From: Strix aluco
Lineage: Eukaryota; Chordata; Aves; Strigiformes; Strigidae
Direction of reading: 5' to 3'
Assembly (NCBI RefSeq): GCF_031877795.1
Contig: NC_133971.1
Span: forward strand, 7,768,784-7,832,783
Length of the DNA stretch: 64,000 bases
Shown: positions 35,801 to 49,442 of the stretch, in pieces
Layout of the letters: the number at the start of each line of letters is the position of its first letter
Position numbering within the stretch: position 1 is the first letter of the stretch
Position numbers and translations under genes: made by a program
Notes under the pieces: generated by a model
Seen by the model: the letters and a program-made list of their open reading frames with translations, nothing else
Database searches by the model: none
What the model was told of the DNA's origin: nothing

Positions 35801-38800
35801 CATAGCATTTGCCAACCCCAGGACAAGACCCACACTAGAGTAGCTGGGTCCTCCCTGTATGTTTTGTCACATTTGCCAGCCTCATAAGGATGTCTCAGCT
35901 ATCCCAGGGCACTTCAAACGGCATTCGTTTTCTGTGGTCAGGTGGCTGAGTCACACCCTTTACATCTCCCAATACTGTGGCATGACATTTGTTATTAAAA
36001 AAATTAGGACTGGACTCACACAGTAGTGGCAAAACTGGGAAATCCAATGGGCATTTTAAAATGGTTGCCTATGGAAAGAATATAGCTTAATTAGAACAAA
36101 GTATTTTCAAAATAATTGCTTCTAACAGGTGAGAACATGGCTTTTAGAATATATACATGTATGTGTGTGTATGAACAACACACTGAGTTGGCTTACAGAA
36201 AATTTTGTTATCTGACAATGTAGTTGTGCATCAAGGAAAGATTTCTAATGTCACCCCATCAACAATGGAAAGATTAGAGCCTTCCTTCCTCCAGCCTTCT
36301 GACCCTCTTCCCAAATACCCTTCCCATGGCAGCCAGCTCCCTCTTGCCTGGTGGAGGCATCTGCATGCACACGTAGCCTGGCTGTACACGAGCAACTCCC
36401 ACACATGCTGGTGAGCTCACTTACTGCGACCTTGCAAGAGGAGAAGGGTTCAATGCCTGCCTGCTCTTCCCCAGCAGGTCATTTGGACTCATTTGAGTCT
36501 TCTCAACTACCAAGCTTCCTTGTGCACTGTTGAGGAGCGTGTGTTTGAGATACAGATTGAAACTGTCCAGTAAGTTCAAAAAATACTCAAGGCTTGAAAG
36601 AGCAAGGTGTAGGGGAGACATGAGAGGTGATACGACTGTCTCTTGTCCATAGTACATACAGAGTAAAAGTAGGCTCACACATACTTCTGTAGTGGTGGTC
36701 TCCCACCGTTACAGAGGCCATAACTTACAGTAGCTTGTCTACAATGCATGTATGAGTGTCAGAACACTGGCCTGGGCTGAAATTGCCCAGCCTCATCCGT
36801 AAGGTAAAGACTTACAGAGTCTAACAGAGATGCAACACAAACATTCTGTTTTCATGGCTTTTTGCTGGCACTTGTTGAAAATGTTGTGTCTTCCTTAAAG
36901 GCAATGCTATTCTCAGTTCATTTATAATCCCACTTATTTCAGGAGAATCACTTCCAGTCACAGAACTGTAAACTCCAAAGCAGTATGAACTCTTACCCAA
37001 GTATCAGTTTCTTCATAAGTGTAACATGGGCCAAAGTTGAAGTCAGTTACAGTGCTTATCTTGGGACAGTCAAAAAAAGGCATGTACAAAATGCATAGCC
37101 CTCAGTTTCTAAGATTCAGGCACCAAAAAGTGCAATTTTCCATGCAGTTTGTCAGTAACTTTCTTCGCAATAGCTTGTAAACCTCTAAGGCAAGTACTCA
37201 CCAGCACATACACTATTTAGCTCATAACCTGTGACAAGACCACTTTGACACTAGTGCAGGACCAGGATTTGTTCTTGCAAATAATTCATCTCCTCTCCCT
37301 GTTTGGAACATTATAAACTATTCTGACACTTCTGCCTCATGTTGCCAGCAAAGAAAAGGTTGCATTGCCTTGGGTCCTTAATAAGCAATCATTTTCTCAC
37401 TTGCAAACCCAGTCCAAATAAAATGCAGAAATCTTTTGTCAGGATACGTGGTCTTAACTGGGGAAAACGTATCTTCTACATGCAATGAATTACACATAAA
37501 GCCACTGAAAATCTCCTAAAAGAAAGATGGGGTTTCAGCAACCTCACAAATTACTATTACACGTCGCTATGACAGCCACTTTCTCCTCTACTCCAAGACC
37601 GTGGCTGTGTCCAAGCCTAGTGAAGTGCCCACCTGCTCAGTGCTAAATAGAGAGCTCTGTAGGAGCAGCATTCCCTGTTCGCTAATGCACAACATTGTTG
37701 TGTTCAGTCAACTTCAGTTTCTTTGCTCCTTTTTCACTGCAACACTGTGCTTTCCATTGTCTAACCAATTCCTTCTGTAACACCGAGCAGCTACATTTGT
37801 ATGTTAATAAAGAGCTTCACTGTGAAGTCTGTTATAGGAAGCTAGTGAGGTTTTAAACACAACAACCATTAAAAAAAAAATATCTGTTTTCAGTAAGTGC
37901 TTAACGGGACAGGAAATGAAAGGGAAATTTTTTAAATGCTTAATAGCGATCACAGAGATCCAACAAGCAAGCTAAGGGAAACTGATGTACGGCACTGGGC
38001 CACTTGCTATAAACTTGCCTCAAAACTTAGTGGATCTAAAACTGAGAAACCGAGTGAGGTTGAGACTTGAACAATATTTTCAGATATTCCTTTATTCCAA
38101 TACCATACTTTGCTTAGCATGCAAAGTATTAAAGAATTACTGTATAAAGGTGTCAAGAGAGTCAAAATGCCTCTCCCTATCATTCTCTTACCTACATTTC
38201 AAAAATACAGAAGGAAGAAATGATTAAATGTGTAAGTTAAAAACAGTGCTATACAGACAACACCAGCTGAGATTTTGTGAAACACAGGGGAAGTAACGAA
38301 CCAATTTCTAACCTAGAATCAAACCCGACTCTCTCTGAAGTCCCTGGGAACCTTTTTAAGGGGCCCTAAAGATTAAGCTTTTAGAATTGAGGATCTGCTA
38401 AGAAACTGCAAATAGCAGTAAACTCACCCTGACAAGAGGGAAACACACGCTTGGCCCAGTGTTTCCCAATCTGCAGGGAAGCAATCCTTGCAGCCGAACC
38501 GCTTGTTTACTGTGTGACTGGTCTCATCAATCCTGCATCTGATTATGAGGCATGTGGACAGGTCTTTACAGAAATTGGAGGAGAGGAGAGAGGCTGCAGA
38601 GCATGCTGGCCTAAAGAACAGCACAACAAAGGAAAGTACTGAAACATTTTTACATTAAAGCACTGGCAACATAAAATCCAGAGCACTGTTGTAGCCTCCA
38701 TGAAAATGCCAACAGTCAGTCACTGGAGGGAGAATGAACTAGTCGCAGAGTGCTGCTGCATAGAGGAAAGTTTCAATTTAGCATCAAGGCCTTTATTTTT

Positions 38801-41144
38801 TTGTTGAATACCCTGCACTTTTATGAGGAGAAAACAAAATTATAAGCAATGATAGATGATATGGTTGTAGCACATACTAGCTGAGAAACAAACGGTGGAT
38901 ATGAGGAATAGACTACAAAGCCTGTTAGAACTATTGAAAAGGGGACTAAAGCTGTGTCCTAAGGACATCACACAGCGATGGGAGAGAGGATGTTATGATG
39001 CAAAGGTGCCTTGGAGAGATCCAGAGGAATTAAGACACTCCTGTATGAAACTCTGTGGGAATGGATAAAATCTGAGTGCCATGCACATAGCTGCACACAT
39101 GCTGTCTGCATACTACACATCACTTGGGAAACAGGTGGAGATTTTTTTCTACTGCTGGGGACAGAGGGGGAAGGAAAGCTACAGCTTCTCAACCTGCTGG
39201 CTTGTCAGATGTCACATCACGTCAGACTAGATGTATCACTGGCCAGGGACTTGAGCTTACTTTTGCTTACTTTTAATGGCTTCTCAAAAAAATAAGTGTC
39301 AAAGGCTCACACAGCTTTAGTTTGCAAATTTAATTAAAGGATTAGCAGTTTTCCTGTGTGGAAGCTAAGAATAGGAACTTGCATAGAAGATCAGCTCTTT
39401 TAATATAGCTACTTATTGCATTAATACAGTCCTTGCTTAAGTAAAGCACTGCAAATAGAGCACAGTATTTCACTTTATACAGAGTATAAATACTTTCACA
39501 GTGAGCCACAATGAAATGAAATTAACTCAAAGTGTGCATAAAACATAACCAAGGAGAGTACAAACACCACAGATACCAACCAGCTGGGAAGAGGGCAGTC
39601 TCACTGGACACCATGCTGCTTGCAACGTTAACAGTCTAACAGCTAATATTCTTGAACTGCACAGAAAAGCTGGCTCAGTGTATCTTGGTGTTGTGTACTT
39701 AGCATTATTAAAACTTACTTACTTTGAGATCAGTTTTGAAAAAAATCCAAATTACAAGTCTTATCACTCCCTGGTGATGCACTTTTTGGGTAGGCTGACT
39801 TTAACAAAGACAAACATGCAGTTTCAAGGCCCTCTCCTTAAGTGTCCCCCCACTCCCCTCTGATTGTTCTCACTGAAGCACTTGTTTTTCCAGCAGCTGA
39901 GAGTGAGATGTTTCAGGCACACAGGGGGGCTGACAAGCTGCCTAAGTTAGCACATCTAAGTAGAGATCTAAGGAATGATCTTTAGCCTTCTCACTGCAAA
40001 ACAAATATTTGCCCTCTGTATCCCATCTGCGGTTTTGTCCCCTGTGGTGGATCAACTCGGTCTAACCAGAGAACAGACCTTCCCTCTCTCCCTTCCTCTC
40101 CAGCAGTGGGAATCTCAGCTGGCTAAACAACCCAACCCTCTGAGGGCGCATGCCTGGTCCCTCTGCCCCACTGGATCCTGCAGGCTCACCATGCCAAAGT
40201 CCAGGGAGGAACAGCATTCCCCCCCTGGCTCTCCTCCTACGAGGGACATGGTCCAGCCAGAGGACCAGGGCCTGGGGGAAGCTGAGGGATGGTCCTGCAC
40301 AGCCATGTAAAAGCAACCACCAGTCCACCACCCTGACAAACCTTCCAGCCAAAGGAGGTCCCGCTTGGTAAGCTCAGTCATACTTGCCTCTAGTGACTGG
40401 CATAACCGTGCTGTGATTTTTGCCTCCCCCCCCGCCGTGAGAACTGTATGTGCTCACATAATACATGAGATATTCTGAAATGATCTAAGATGATAGGCAA
40501 TTTCTAATGCTTTATGCAGAGAGGGATATGCAAAGAGAAATATTTCAATATGTAGGCAGAAGGAAAAGCTCAGTACTTGACTGAAACTTTTATTTTGCGT
40601 TACATAAGAGTGAGATAATTATATCTAGTAATCTTCCTGTATTCAGGACACTCTGAGTTTTAAGTCACCCTAGATATTTGGATTATTGTAAGTAAAAAGC
40701 AACATTGATTTCTACTTCCTTATTGCTGAATGGTATTCAACATTTGCTGTGTACTGTGTTTCCTGATCCCTCCTTTCCCAGGAATCACCCTTTTTCTTAT
40801 AAGCATATTGTAAAGTCATAAACCACTTAAAAGAAGAAAAAATTTAAAAAATTTCATTAAAATCAGAAGTATTTTTCATGATTATTACTAGATGCAGCTA
40901 TCGGTATTTTAAATAAAATCACCTTATAACACCCGAAAAAAATACTTTTACTTACAAGCAACCATTTGGAAGGAGGGAAGTCAAAACGTTATTACAGATT
41001 GCTTGGAAGTTCAAAAGAACATAAATTTTTGAATACTGTGTCTCTTAATGAAAACTGTTTTGCAGATATGCATTTAAAATACTGGCTAACTTCTGTATTT
41101 CAGGGCTAAACTTTGTCCTCTGCTGACCCTGTGCAGGTCTGAGG
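29853..41144. other. Intergenic DNA, third part
   Basis: About 11 kb of AT-rich sequence with no recognisable gene, RNA or repeat family. It contains small inverted repeats (for example 30420-30441, arms CATATGACT/AGTCATATG, and 34016-34039), which are expected by chance. A somewhat GC-richer patch at 40000-40380 has overlapping open frames on both strands and no recognised product. Confidence 0.5.
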
Positions 41145-41573
41145 ATGGGCCGAGTTCCTTCTCCTTCCCAAGCAATGAAAACACCAGTCCTGCATGTGAC
41201 CCACAAAGAGGAGAGGGGCCATCAAACTTACCTCCCTGCCCTCCCTCACAGCACAGTGAGCAAGTTAGGTGACAAACTGGAGTCATGTGCTGGCCAGTAC
41301 GTACCAAGTGATGAAAGGCCACTGTTTGAAATAAGCAGCAGTGTCTCCTGCCCTAGGCTTAGTTCATCCTTCACAAGCTATGGGTGCAACGACATGAATC
41401 CCATGAGCAGGCAGGCACCACCTCCATCTCCCTGTGACTTCTTTGGGCAAGATGCTCTTTATACTGTGTGTAGACAGAGTGCTGGACATCCAGGGCAAAA
41501 GCGCAAGGGCTCACTGCAGAATCCAGCCTCAGGCAAAGTCATATTAATCTTACATGCTGTACCTGCTGGCTAG
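41145..41573 (+). other. Unrecognised 142-codon ATG-initiated open frame (doubtful gene)
   Basis: This is the longest frame in the intergenic region that begins with a true ATG. A possible splice acceptor (CTGACCCTGTGCAG) ends 9 nt before it. The predicted protein is rich in Ser, Pro and Gly, begins MGRVPSPSQAMK, and has no domain, signal peptide or membrane segment I can see. It lacks a visible promoter or polyadenylation context. At this base composition a chance frame is the most likely explanation; a lncRNA exon is the alternative. Confidence 0.15.
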
Positions 41574-44500
41574 CAAGACTGTAGCCAAAATATCAATCAA
41601 GCTGGTGCCTGCTCGCTCCTTAACAAATCCTGACACCATGTAGGAGGAAACCATCCTGTTTCCTAATGCCATTATTCTTAGAACAGCTAATTATTCTTAG
41701 ATTTCTATATCTGGCTTTATCTTATTCTCCCTTTATTTCCCCTGAATAGTATCTTAGGCACTGTCATCCTTTTCTCTACAGCTCACTTATGACTTAAACC
41801 AGTTTAATCTCAAGACACCATTTCACAGCATCATGGCCTGCAAGGACTCGCATCTTGCAAAACAAGATGATTGCTTCAGAAATTGTTTTCTAAGATTTTT
41901 AAGAAGGCTAGGCAAGGAGAAAAATCTATAATGTAATTAAGGAGGTCATCGAGTTTGTGCGTCTGTAGCTGAGGAAGAAGAAACCGATCTACCATTTCAA
42001 GCAAAGGGAAGATTTCCAGACCAAATGTGCTCAGCCATGTACAATGACAATTGTAGCATCATTAAGGTAAGCAGAGTTCTATAATTCTGGCAAGAGTATT
42101 TTTAGTACAGGACTCTACCAAGCTGGGTGAATCCTTGGCTTCCCCTGTACAGAGCTACAAAACAAGAACAGTCAACAGTGCTGGACTGATGCAGGTCAAA
42201 GACCCAAACAAGTGGTCTCAGAACTGAATCCCATGTTTACCTACCAGCTGGATTTTCAACCCTGAATTTATCCTTGTTCAGCTGTAAATATCTTCTTGAG
42301 CTCTGGCTGTATGCTTTTTTAAAACTTCTGATTCAGATCAGCAGACTGCAAATTTGTCCCCCAGAACTGAATTTGGATTTAACAAATGTTTGATCTGGAT
42401 TTGATTGCCAGATTTTGCAGCGAAATGGAGGAAAGCTTTGAAAACAGATGGGAAAATTATGCTGAGACGGTAAATTTCAGCTTGCTATGGACTTCATGTT
42501 TAGGAACAATTAAAAGGTAATGAGAGCCATCCTCTCCGTTCAGGGGGAAAAGAGACAGGCAGTTCACACTGACCTGCTGTCCAAGACTTGCAGTACTGGT
42601 GCCAGGAATTTGGAGGAGATTGCAATGGCCACCCTGGGGTGAGAATGGGGGAGGAAGCCCTCCAACAGGCATTCTGAAGTGGGAACCAGATTCTGGAAGA
42701 GTCCTACTTCTCTCAGTGCAACACAATCTACCAAACCTTTATTTCCCTATGAAACAGGCATTTATATCAGAACTAATAAGAAGTTAAAATAAGTGAATTA
42801 AATTCTCACTAAATTTTACATGTAGTAGAAATATTTGGATAATTTACTTTCCAGTAGGTTTCAATAAATAAACATTACTTTCATTGCAGTGAACAGACTT
42901 ACTGCAACACCTGACTCAGCTGACATTTCAGTGATCTTTAAATTCATTTATACATGTTGCAAACTTATGCGGCAGGTAAATTCATGTCATTTCTATAAAT
43001 ACTTCTGGAAAACTTTGCAATACAAAAAAAAAATCCTCTTGAGAATTACTTCAGTGAAAGATGTTGTATGCCAGTAAGAAAGGTAATTGCTACTGGTAAT
43101 GTATTTTACTGTGCGTATTCTATAATAACATTCTTACATAACCAAATACAAAAAGGCAGTGACAGTGTATCCAGCCCTCTTTCTCCTCCTCTTCCATCAA
43201 AATGGCCTACCAGTTCTTGCTGCTAACCTGTGGCACTAATTTCTAAAGGCAATTCAAGAGAAGATGCACAAAGCCATAAAAATTTTTATGCTAAGAGCAG
43301 GAAAGGGAGAACAATGAGAAAAACTTACAGAAGTGATAAATACCATCTTTTAAAAAATGGATAAAACCCATAAAGCACAAAAGTCTTTCAAGGAGACTGT
43401 AGCTATGTGTATAGCAAAGAAGTGTATTGTTCACATCAATATTAAATTTTAACAATGTCAATAACATGCTGGCACAGTCAGTAGGAGCCAATACTCTGTG
43501 CAGGTTTCCAAAAATATTAGTATTTAGACAAAGAGATTTAGACATTCTTTTCCTGAAGGCAAACTCAAGACTAGCACGAATTCCCACTATGACCAAGGAC
43601 CATCTAAGTATGGGTCATTCTTTAACCTTACAGCTGTCAGTACGCAGGATCCAACTTGCTGACTCGGCACAAAGAAAAAATTTTGTTACTCTGATTTAAA
43701 AACAGGGCACATCTCCAAGATCATACCACTACCAAAACTGTACTTCAAATTGCCTTTAATATGAAGCTTAGTGTGCAAGAAAAGAACAGCACAGGACAGG
43801 ACAGAACAGCACGGGACAGAACCACAAGAGCAGCTTCTCATCTTTCTGTCTCCTAGAAGGACTCCTGCTCTGACAGACACAGAAGTCCCAACTTACCACA
43901 GCAAAAGAAATGAAAAAAAATACTGCAAAATTAATGCCTTTCCTTGTTTTCCAGCAACACTTTGTTTCTTTATATCCCCCTTGCACTCTGTGCTACCAAA
44001 GGCCAAGGAATGTCTGTCTGGTTGCCTGTCTAGACTACGCCTAATCTCATGCTCCACAAACGCACCCAAGTGAGCTCTGAACTCCTCACATCCCAGAGCG
44101 ATCGCCCTCACATGGCGCTCGCTCTGCTAACAAGCACAGCTGCTCCACATCAGCAGCACAAGGTCTAGATACATCTGCACTGTACTATGTGGTTCGTTAC
44201 AAGTGCACCCTAAAAACAGCAGTAAACGCATCTAATGACAGTATGCATCTCCTTACAGTGCATTCTCAAATGGTTGTGACTTTTTACATATCTGCTAGGA
44301 ATTATAACGATCAGCAGCGGATAAAACAGTAGCTTTAATAATTAGGTTGTATATCTAGAAGAAACGTTATTGGGATAGCAAGTTAACCTCCACTGTTGAA
44401 CTGAGCAGGGCTAAAATCAAAAGTTATTTCCAACGTGATCACAGACATTAAGAGAAAAGTCTGCTGTAACTGCTTTGAACTTGATCGTATGTGCAGGCCA

Positions 44501-45940
44501 GTGTCCATTTCCCCATTCTTAATCGTATTTCTACTTTTTTTTTTTTTTTCCCCAGACTGCATCCAGGTGTTTTTTTCTTGTCTGACCATAGTCTGAATCC
44601 TCCCTTAAGGGCAAAGGCAGTCTTACTTTTAGTGCTTATGTTTAGCATATATGTGAATTTAGTAATGGCTCATTTATTCTTTTTGAAGACTATGGTCAGA
44701 GGTCTTTAGATCTAACGCACTGCATCTGTGCGCGTTAATAATGGAGCATTACACTCATTATGCTTGACAATGTGTGGCATAGATAAACACAGGTGTAACC
44801 ACACCTTGAAAGACTAGTTTTCTTCTTCAGCTCTTCCAGTTTAGATAAATATACTGCACACTCTGGAAGAAGGTGGTCTCATTGATTGCTGCTATGTGAG
44901 CAGCAGGCAAACTATTTGTTTAAATGATGCTTTGTCATCTGAAGAACCTGGAAAAAAAGTCTTAGGTGAAGGTTAGCAATTGTTTATCACAGGTAAAAAA
45001 AAAAACAACACCCTTTTCTGCATAAAGTTCTCTATGTTGGAAAGGCTAATTGAATCACCTGCAATGACATTATTTCATATTCATCTGACATGCATTATTT
45101 TGAAAAAAATCCCTCATTTACTGAAAAAATTAGAAAGGTTGAGCTGTCTCAGATTGCAAAACCTCATTTTATTCTTTTCTTTATAGAAAAATCAAGATTA
45201 TATTTATTTCACTTCTTTCCACTTAATATTTATTTTTAAATACAACAAACTATTTGCCAATGTTTAAGTATGTGAACATCAATGTCCATTTTCATAGCAA
45301 GATATTTCACCTGGCTATGGTTATAAAGGAAAATCAGTTTGGATATCACATTCCCATTTGAAATCTGGACTTGAAAACTGCCAATAAAAAACTGAAAAAC
45401 ATATCTGTTTTTCTCAACTTTGCTCTGCATCTGACAGAGCACTGGGGATGCCAGTTGCATAGTCTGAATCACCTCTTTCACCTCATCTTACGGTACTTCA
45501 ACATTACTTAGAGGAAGTCTTTCTCCTGTCCATACCAGATGGCCAAGATCAGGAGAAAAGCTGAAGCTGAAAATGAAGCAGGCATGCATGAGAATGAAGA
45601 AGAGGGAAAACAGAACACAGTCAATGAATGTTTTCTGCTGCTGCCTTGAAAAATACCAGTTGCACCAGCATCAATCCCATCAGTAGAAACAAAACTCTCC
45701 TGTCCGACCACATAACACACACTTTCTTAAATTCATTGTGCACATAAAATATAGTGGGTGCTCTATAGAACCAGTGAATTTTAAATTCATTACTACTAGA
45801 ACAACAACAAAAAAATTTTCTGTATGGTATTCATTCTTACCAACTGCACAACAGTAAAGCATAGTCAAGACTGAGCTACATTTTCCCAACGCAGAGGAAC
45901 GTTTTAGAAACTGAAGTACAATAAAGTTAAAAGACATTAT
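41574..45940. other. Intergenic DNA downstream of MSH3
   Basis: AT-rich sequence beyond the proposed MSH3 polyadenylation signal. A short pentamer array of GGACA/GAACA type is at about 43784-43822 and a T-run at 44538-44550. No gene was recognised. If MSH3 uses a more distal polyadenylation site (for example TTTATT at about 45228 on the + strand), the first part above 45200 would be 3' UTR. Confidence 0.5.
43784..43822. repeat. Short imperfect (GGACA/GAACA)n array
   Basis: Successive GAACAGCAC, AGGACAGGACAGAACAGCAC and GGGACAGAAC units form an imperfect pentamer/decamer tandem array. Confidence 0.7.
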
Positions 45941-45946
45941 TTTATT
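45941..45946 (-). terminator. Candidate MSH3 polyadenylation signal (AATAAA)
   Basis: This is the first AATAAA on the minus strand after the MSH3 stop codon, about 317 nt downstream. Pyrimidine- and G-containing sequence follows at 45880-45920. Later AATAAA words also exist, so the site in use is not certain. Confidence 0.35.
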
Positions 45947-46262
45947 TATAAAAGATTCACCTAATAATTTACCAACACAATTTTTCATGTTTTCTAAACA
46001 TGTTAGAAACGAAATCCAATGCCAGCAGACATTTTGCAATTAAGGGTGGGAAACACTTCAGGGAAGGAATGTGGAATAAGAACATTACGTGCAATCAGGA
46101 AGTGGATGTGGGACATCGTATCACAATGCAGCATCTCTTATCTCTCGAAAGGCAGAGAAGTCAGCTTAATGCACCTAGAACTACACCCTGATAGAAACTA
46201 TTAGTCTCCAGATGTATGTTTTGTATCTCAAATATTTTCCATCTTTAAGCATGATTTGAGGA
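45947..46262 (-). other. MSH3: Probable MSH3 3' UTR
   Basis: Sequence between the MSH3 stop codon and the first AATAAA on the transcript strand. The extent depends on the polyadenylation site chosen. No other feature was seen in it. Confidence 0.45.
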
Positions 46263-46371
46263 TTAAAAACTGTCCTTTCTTTCATCTTCAGGTTCATGCA
46301 TACTTTTCCATTTTTGTAGCTCCTGAGAATCATTTATCTTCCATACTTCAGCAAAGGACTTTAGTTTTTTT
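46263..46371 (-). CDS. MSH3: MSH3 last coding exon (equivalent to human exon 24)
   Basis: MSH3 pairs with MSH2 as MutS-beta, the nuclear mismatch-repair sensor for insertion/deletion loops. This exon encodes the C-terminal tail. It follows an acceptor with a long pyrimidine tract (TTTTTTTTTCCACAG) and completes a split Arg codon. It then reads KKLKSFAEVWKINDSQELQK and ends after about 15 more residues at TAA (46263-46265). The KKLK..FA..W...... .QELQKW pattern matches the tail of vertebrate MSH3, which is part of the MSH2-contacting C-terminal region. The final residues, MHEPEDERKDSF, are acidic/basic and differ from the mammalian ending. Phase and length (1 + 35 codons + stop = 109 nt) agree exactly with the upstream exon. 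Confidence 0.95.
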
Positions 46372-49300
46372 CTGTGGAAAAAAAAAATTCAATCAAAATA
46401 AAGACACATTTTTAAATTAAGTACATCAAACCCTGAAAGCCCTACAGTCATCTACAAAATTTTATACACATTCAAAAATAGCAGTTTGCATAGCTCAAAA
46501 TGTTATGTGGTCTTTAAACAATCAGTTAACATTTTCAAATGTATGTATTCCAGCTCTAGGACAGTCAACAATTTAATTTTGTAACTAACTTACAGTACCA
46601 CAAGCACTGACAAGATGAAATAAAACACTGAGCAAGAGTAAATCATTAAAGGAAATGAACAGTATTGTAGTTTGCACCATTTAATTTTCAGCATTCAGTT
46701 CCTACAAATTTGCACTTGTAGAATCACAAAGAGGTAATGCATTTTTGAAATAAATTAATATATACATCCTTTCTACTTTCTTTTTACTATTTTTTTATTT
46801 AAGAAGGTCTCATAAGAGCCGTGAGAAATAACAAGAGGACATTTAAAATGGGTTAAACACACATTCCTGATGACAAAGATGTCAAGACTGGATGGAATTA
46901 CCCAGTGGATTTTCTTAAATAATACAAAAGTGATTTAAAAAAATAAGACAAGGCAGCTGGCCGGTGGGTATTGTGACAGCACAAGTATACTGCTATGAAC
47001 AGCTCTGAGTTTGATTCCCAAGATCATCGTAATCTTTTACTTCCTATTGCAGATATACCATACCTATTTTTAAATTTGTTACTGTCTCTTTTGGGGAGAA
47101 GGTATAGAATAATACATTGACACCTAGATCACATCATGGCAATAGTGAAATAAACAGGAATATACAAAAGAAAATACTTCTGTAATGACCTGCATAGGAG
47201 AACTGGAAAAATTAAGGATTACATAGTACAATACTTTATGCACTGTAAAATCATCAGACACATTTGATATTTTTTTCATTTTTGGTGACTTGAGCTCCAG
47301 GTTTATATAGATGCATGAAGTTCCCTCCAAACTGCACAATGAGGTCCACAATGAAGGGATAACCTGGTATGGGTCAAACCCGATGAATTAGTAACTGCTG
47401 TGTGGTGGGTGTCCCTTGTCCCTGACCCCCTACATAGCACTGTCTCAGTAAAGGGGGAGGCAAAAGTCTCAAATTTCAGATGGGGTAGGCTGGTCTGGCA
47501 GGCAGGGCTGCAGTCCCGAGGTTACCTTTACTCTACCAACTGCTGCCAGAATCAAGGGCTTCCTCCTCTTCTCGCTCCCACCCTTTCCTTCTTCAGGTAG
47601 TAATGCCTGTTCACATGTAACATCAGGAAACTGAACTTGCATGATATCAACCGGAGAAAGAATGCCTTTTCAGCTGGCTCAGACCCCTGTTCTATGGTCA
47701 TGCCAAAACCAGCCCTGACACCACGGAGAAAGGGCAGGGGAGAAAAGGCTTGGGGAGCCTGCTCCGGCTGGTGTAGCTCAGGGGGCAGCAGTCTGCAGTG
47801 AAGTGTGGGGTGCAGGGGCTTCCAGCCTTAGTCATAAGTCAGGATAAAGGACTCATCACAGCTTTAGATTAAGTATTTGTTCTTTTTCACTTTAAGAATA
47901 CAAGCAAATTAAATACTGAGAGATAAAATACAGATGGTAGCTTACATACTCAAAAGCTGATAAATGGAATACAATTAAATCCCATAATTAAAATTGCCCA
48001 GTCAGCCCTCACTCTACCCCTCTATGGGCGCTGTTAATCAGCCTTCTAATGACATCATCGTATACTATTTTTACTACTCATAGGTTTTCTATGCAATTAA
48101 CTCTCTTTTTAGCGATGGAGACATGCTGGAGCTCTATTTGTGTCCAAGTAATATGCTAGCATGATTTTCATAGAACAAAGGAAGATAAAGCAAAGGGACA
48201 CAGTATATTATTTCACATCTTAATTTTATTACACAGTAACTCTGCCCTTCCAGCTCATACTCTCACCTTTCTGAACAGTTTTTTCTTGATTTTAGAACCC
48301 TACGTATCCTATAACAACAGAGTTAAGATACTGATAGTAATTTGTTGTTTTACTTTTGTCATTGATGGACTATTATTTCCAATTAACATAAGACACCACA
48401 TTATTTTTGCCATAAACTGCATGTATCTTCAATAGAATATTTTTATTTCACTTTCTTAAAAGGAGATAAAAACCGGTGTTAAGCGCTAAGCACCGTTAAG
48501 TTCAAAATAGCTGCTTGCACCTACAAATAATTAGTGCTTAAAATTTTCTCATATCTAATTATTCTGTCAGGATTAGTTATGGCCATCAGACAAGAATCTT
48601 GATTTTTTATATTCCTAAAGGGCTATTTGAATTTTGCTGATAGGACTGCCACTGAAAATAATACCAAAAAATTCAGTGAAAATGAATACTATGACATATT
48701 TGTATCTAAACTGTATACATAATGTTACAGGTTTTATAAAGATGATGGTATTTGATACACATGGGAATTTTCACAACTACTTTAATACATAAGGTACATA
48801 TACCCCTAAGTGAAAACTGGTTATCAGAAAAATATTAAAATCCTAAGACTTTCATTAAAATTTTGTGTTGGGGGGGGCAATCAAATGATACTATAAATAT
48901 TTACTTTAAAGTTAAACCAGAAGAATAATATCAGCAATCCCTTCTACACTACAGTATGCAAATGCAGTTTCAAGTTCCAAAGTGAATAATATACTTTCTA
49001 AATCACATCTATTAAAATTTTCACTATTACCGGTGAGAACAGAAGTAGGTATTAGAAGATAGTTATATTTCAAATTTGTCTTCCTGAAAACAGTGAAAAT
49101 AAATTTGCTAGTATTTGCCGTAATAAAAAATAGTTTATTTCTGATGTTAGCTCAATAAGCATTTATTTTTTTCCATGTTTCAGCGGGCAGCAATTAACCT
49201 CTGACATAATAGGTAACTATAAAAGCTAAAGCTTTAATTGAAATGGATAGCACAGTTTCCTAAAGACTTTTTTCAAAGTTTTGTTTCACCGTCTCTTCCC

Positions 49301-49442
49301 TGAAGGGTAGGAGGATATCTGAAGTAGCTCTTACTGTTCTTTTCAATGCACACTGTCTGAAATGCTCTTCGATTCATAGCTGAAGTTTCATTAGGGGGGG
49401 GGGGGGGGGAAATAAAAAAAAGAAAATCACAATTGTTCTTAC
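46372..49442 (-). other. MSH3 intron 23
   Basis: A 3,071-nt intron with donor GTAAGA at 49442 and acceptor CAG ending at 46372. It carries a C16 tract on the transcript strand (G16 on the + strand, 49394-49409) 34 nt after the donor. It also has a G-rich 8-mer near 48873 and an imperfect palindrome at 48474-48495. A GC-richer patch at 47390-47830 has no recognised identity. Confidence 0.85.
49394..49409. repeat. Poly(G) tract, 16 nt, near the MSH3 exon 23 donor
   Basis: Sixteen consecutive G on the + strand (C16 in the transcript) followed by A-rich sequence. It begins 33 nt into intron 23. Confidence 0.9.

Noticed and set aside
48474..48495. Imperfect palindrome CGGTGTTAAGCGCTAAGCACCG in MSH3 intron 23
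   Set aside because: The arms have mismatches and there is no known site of this form.
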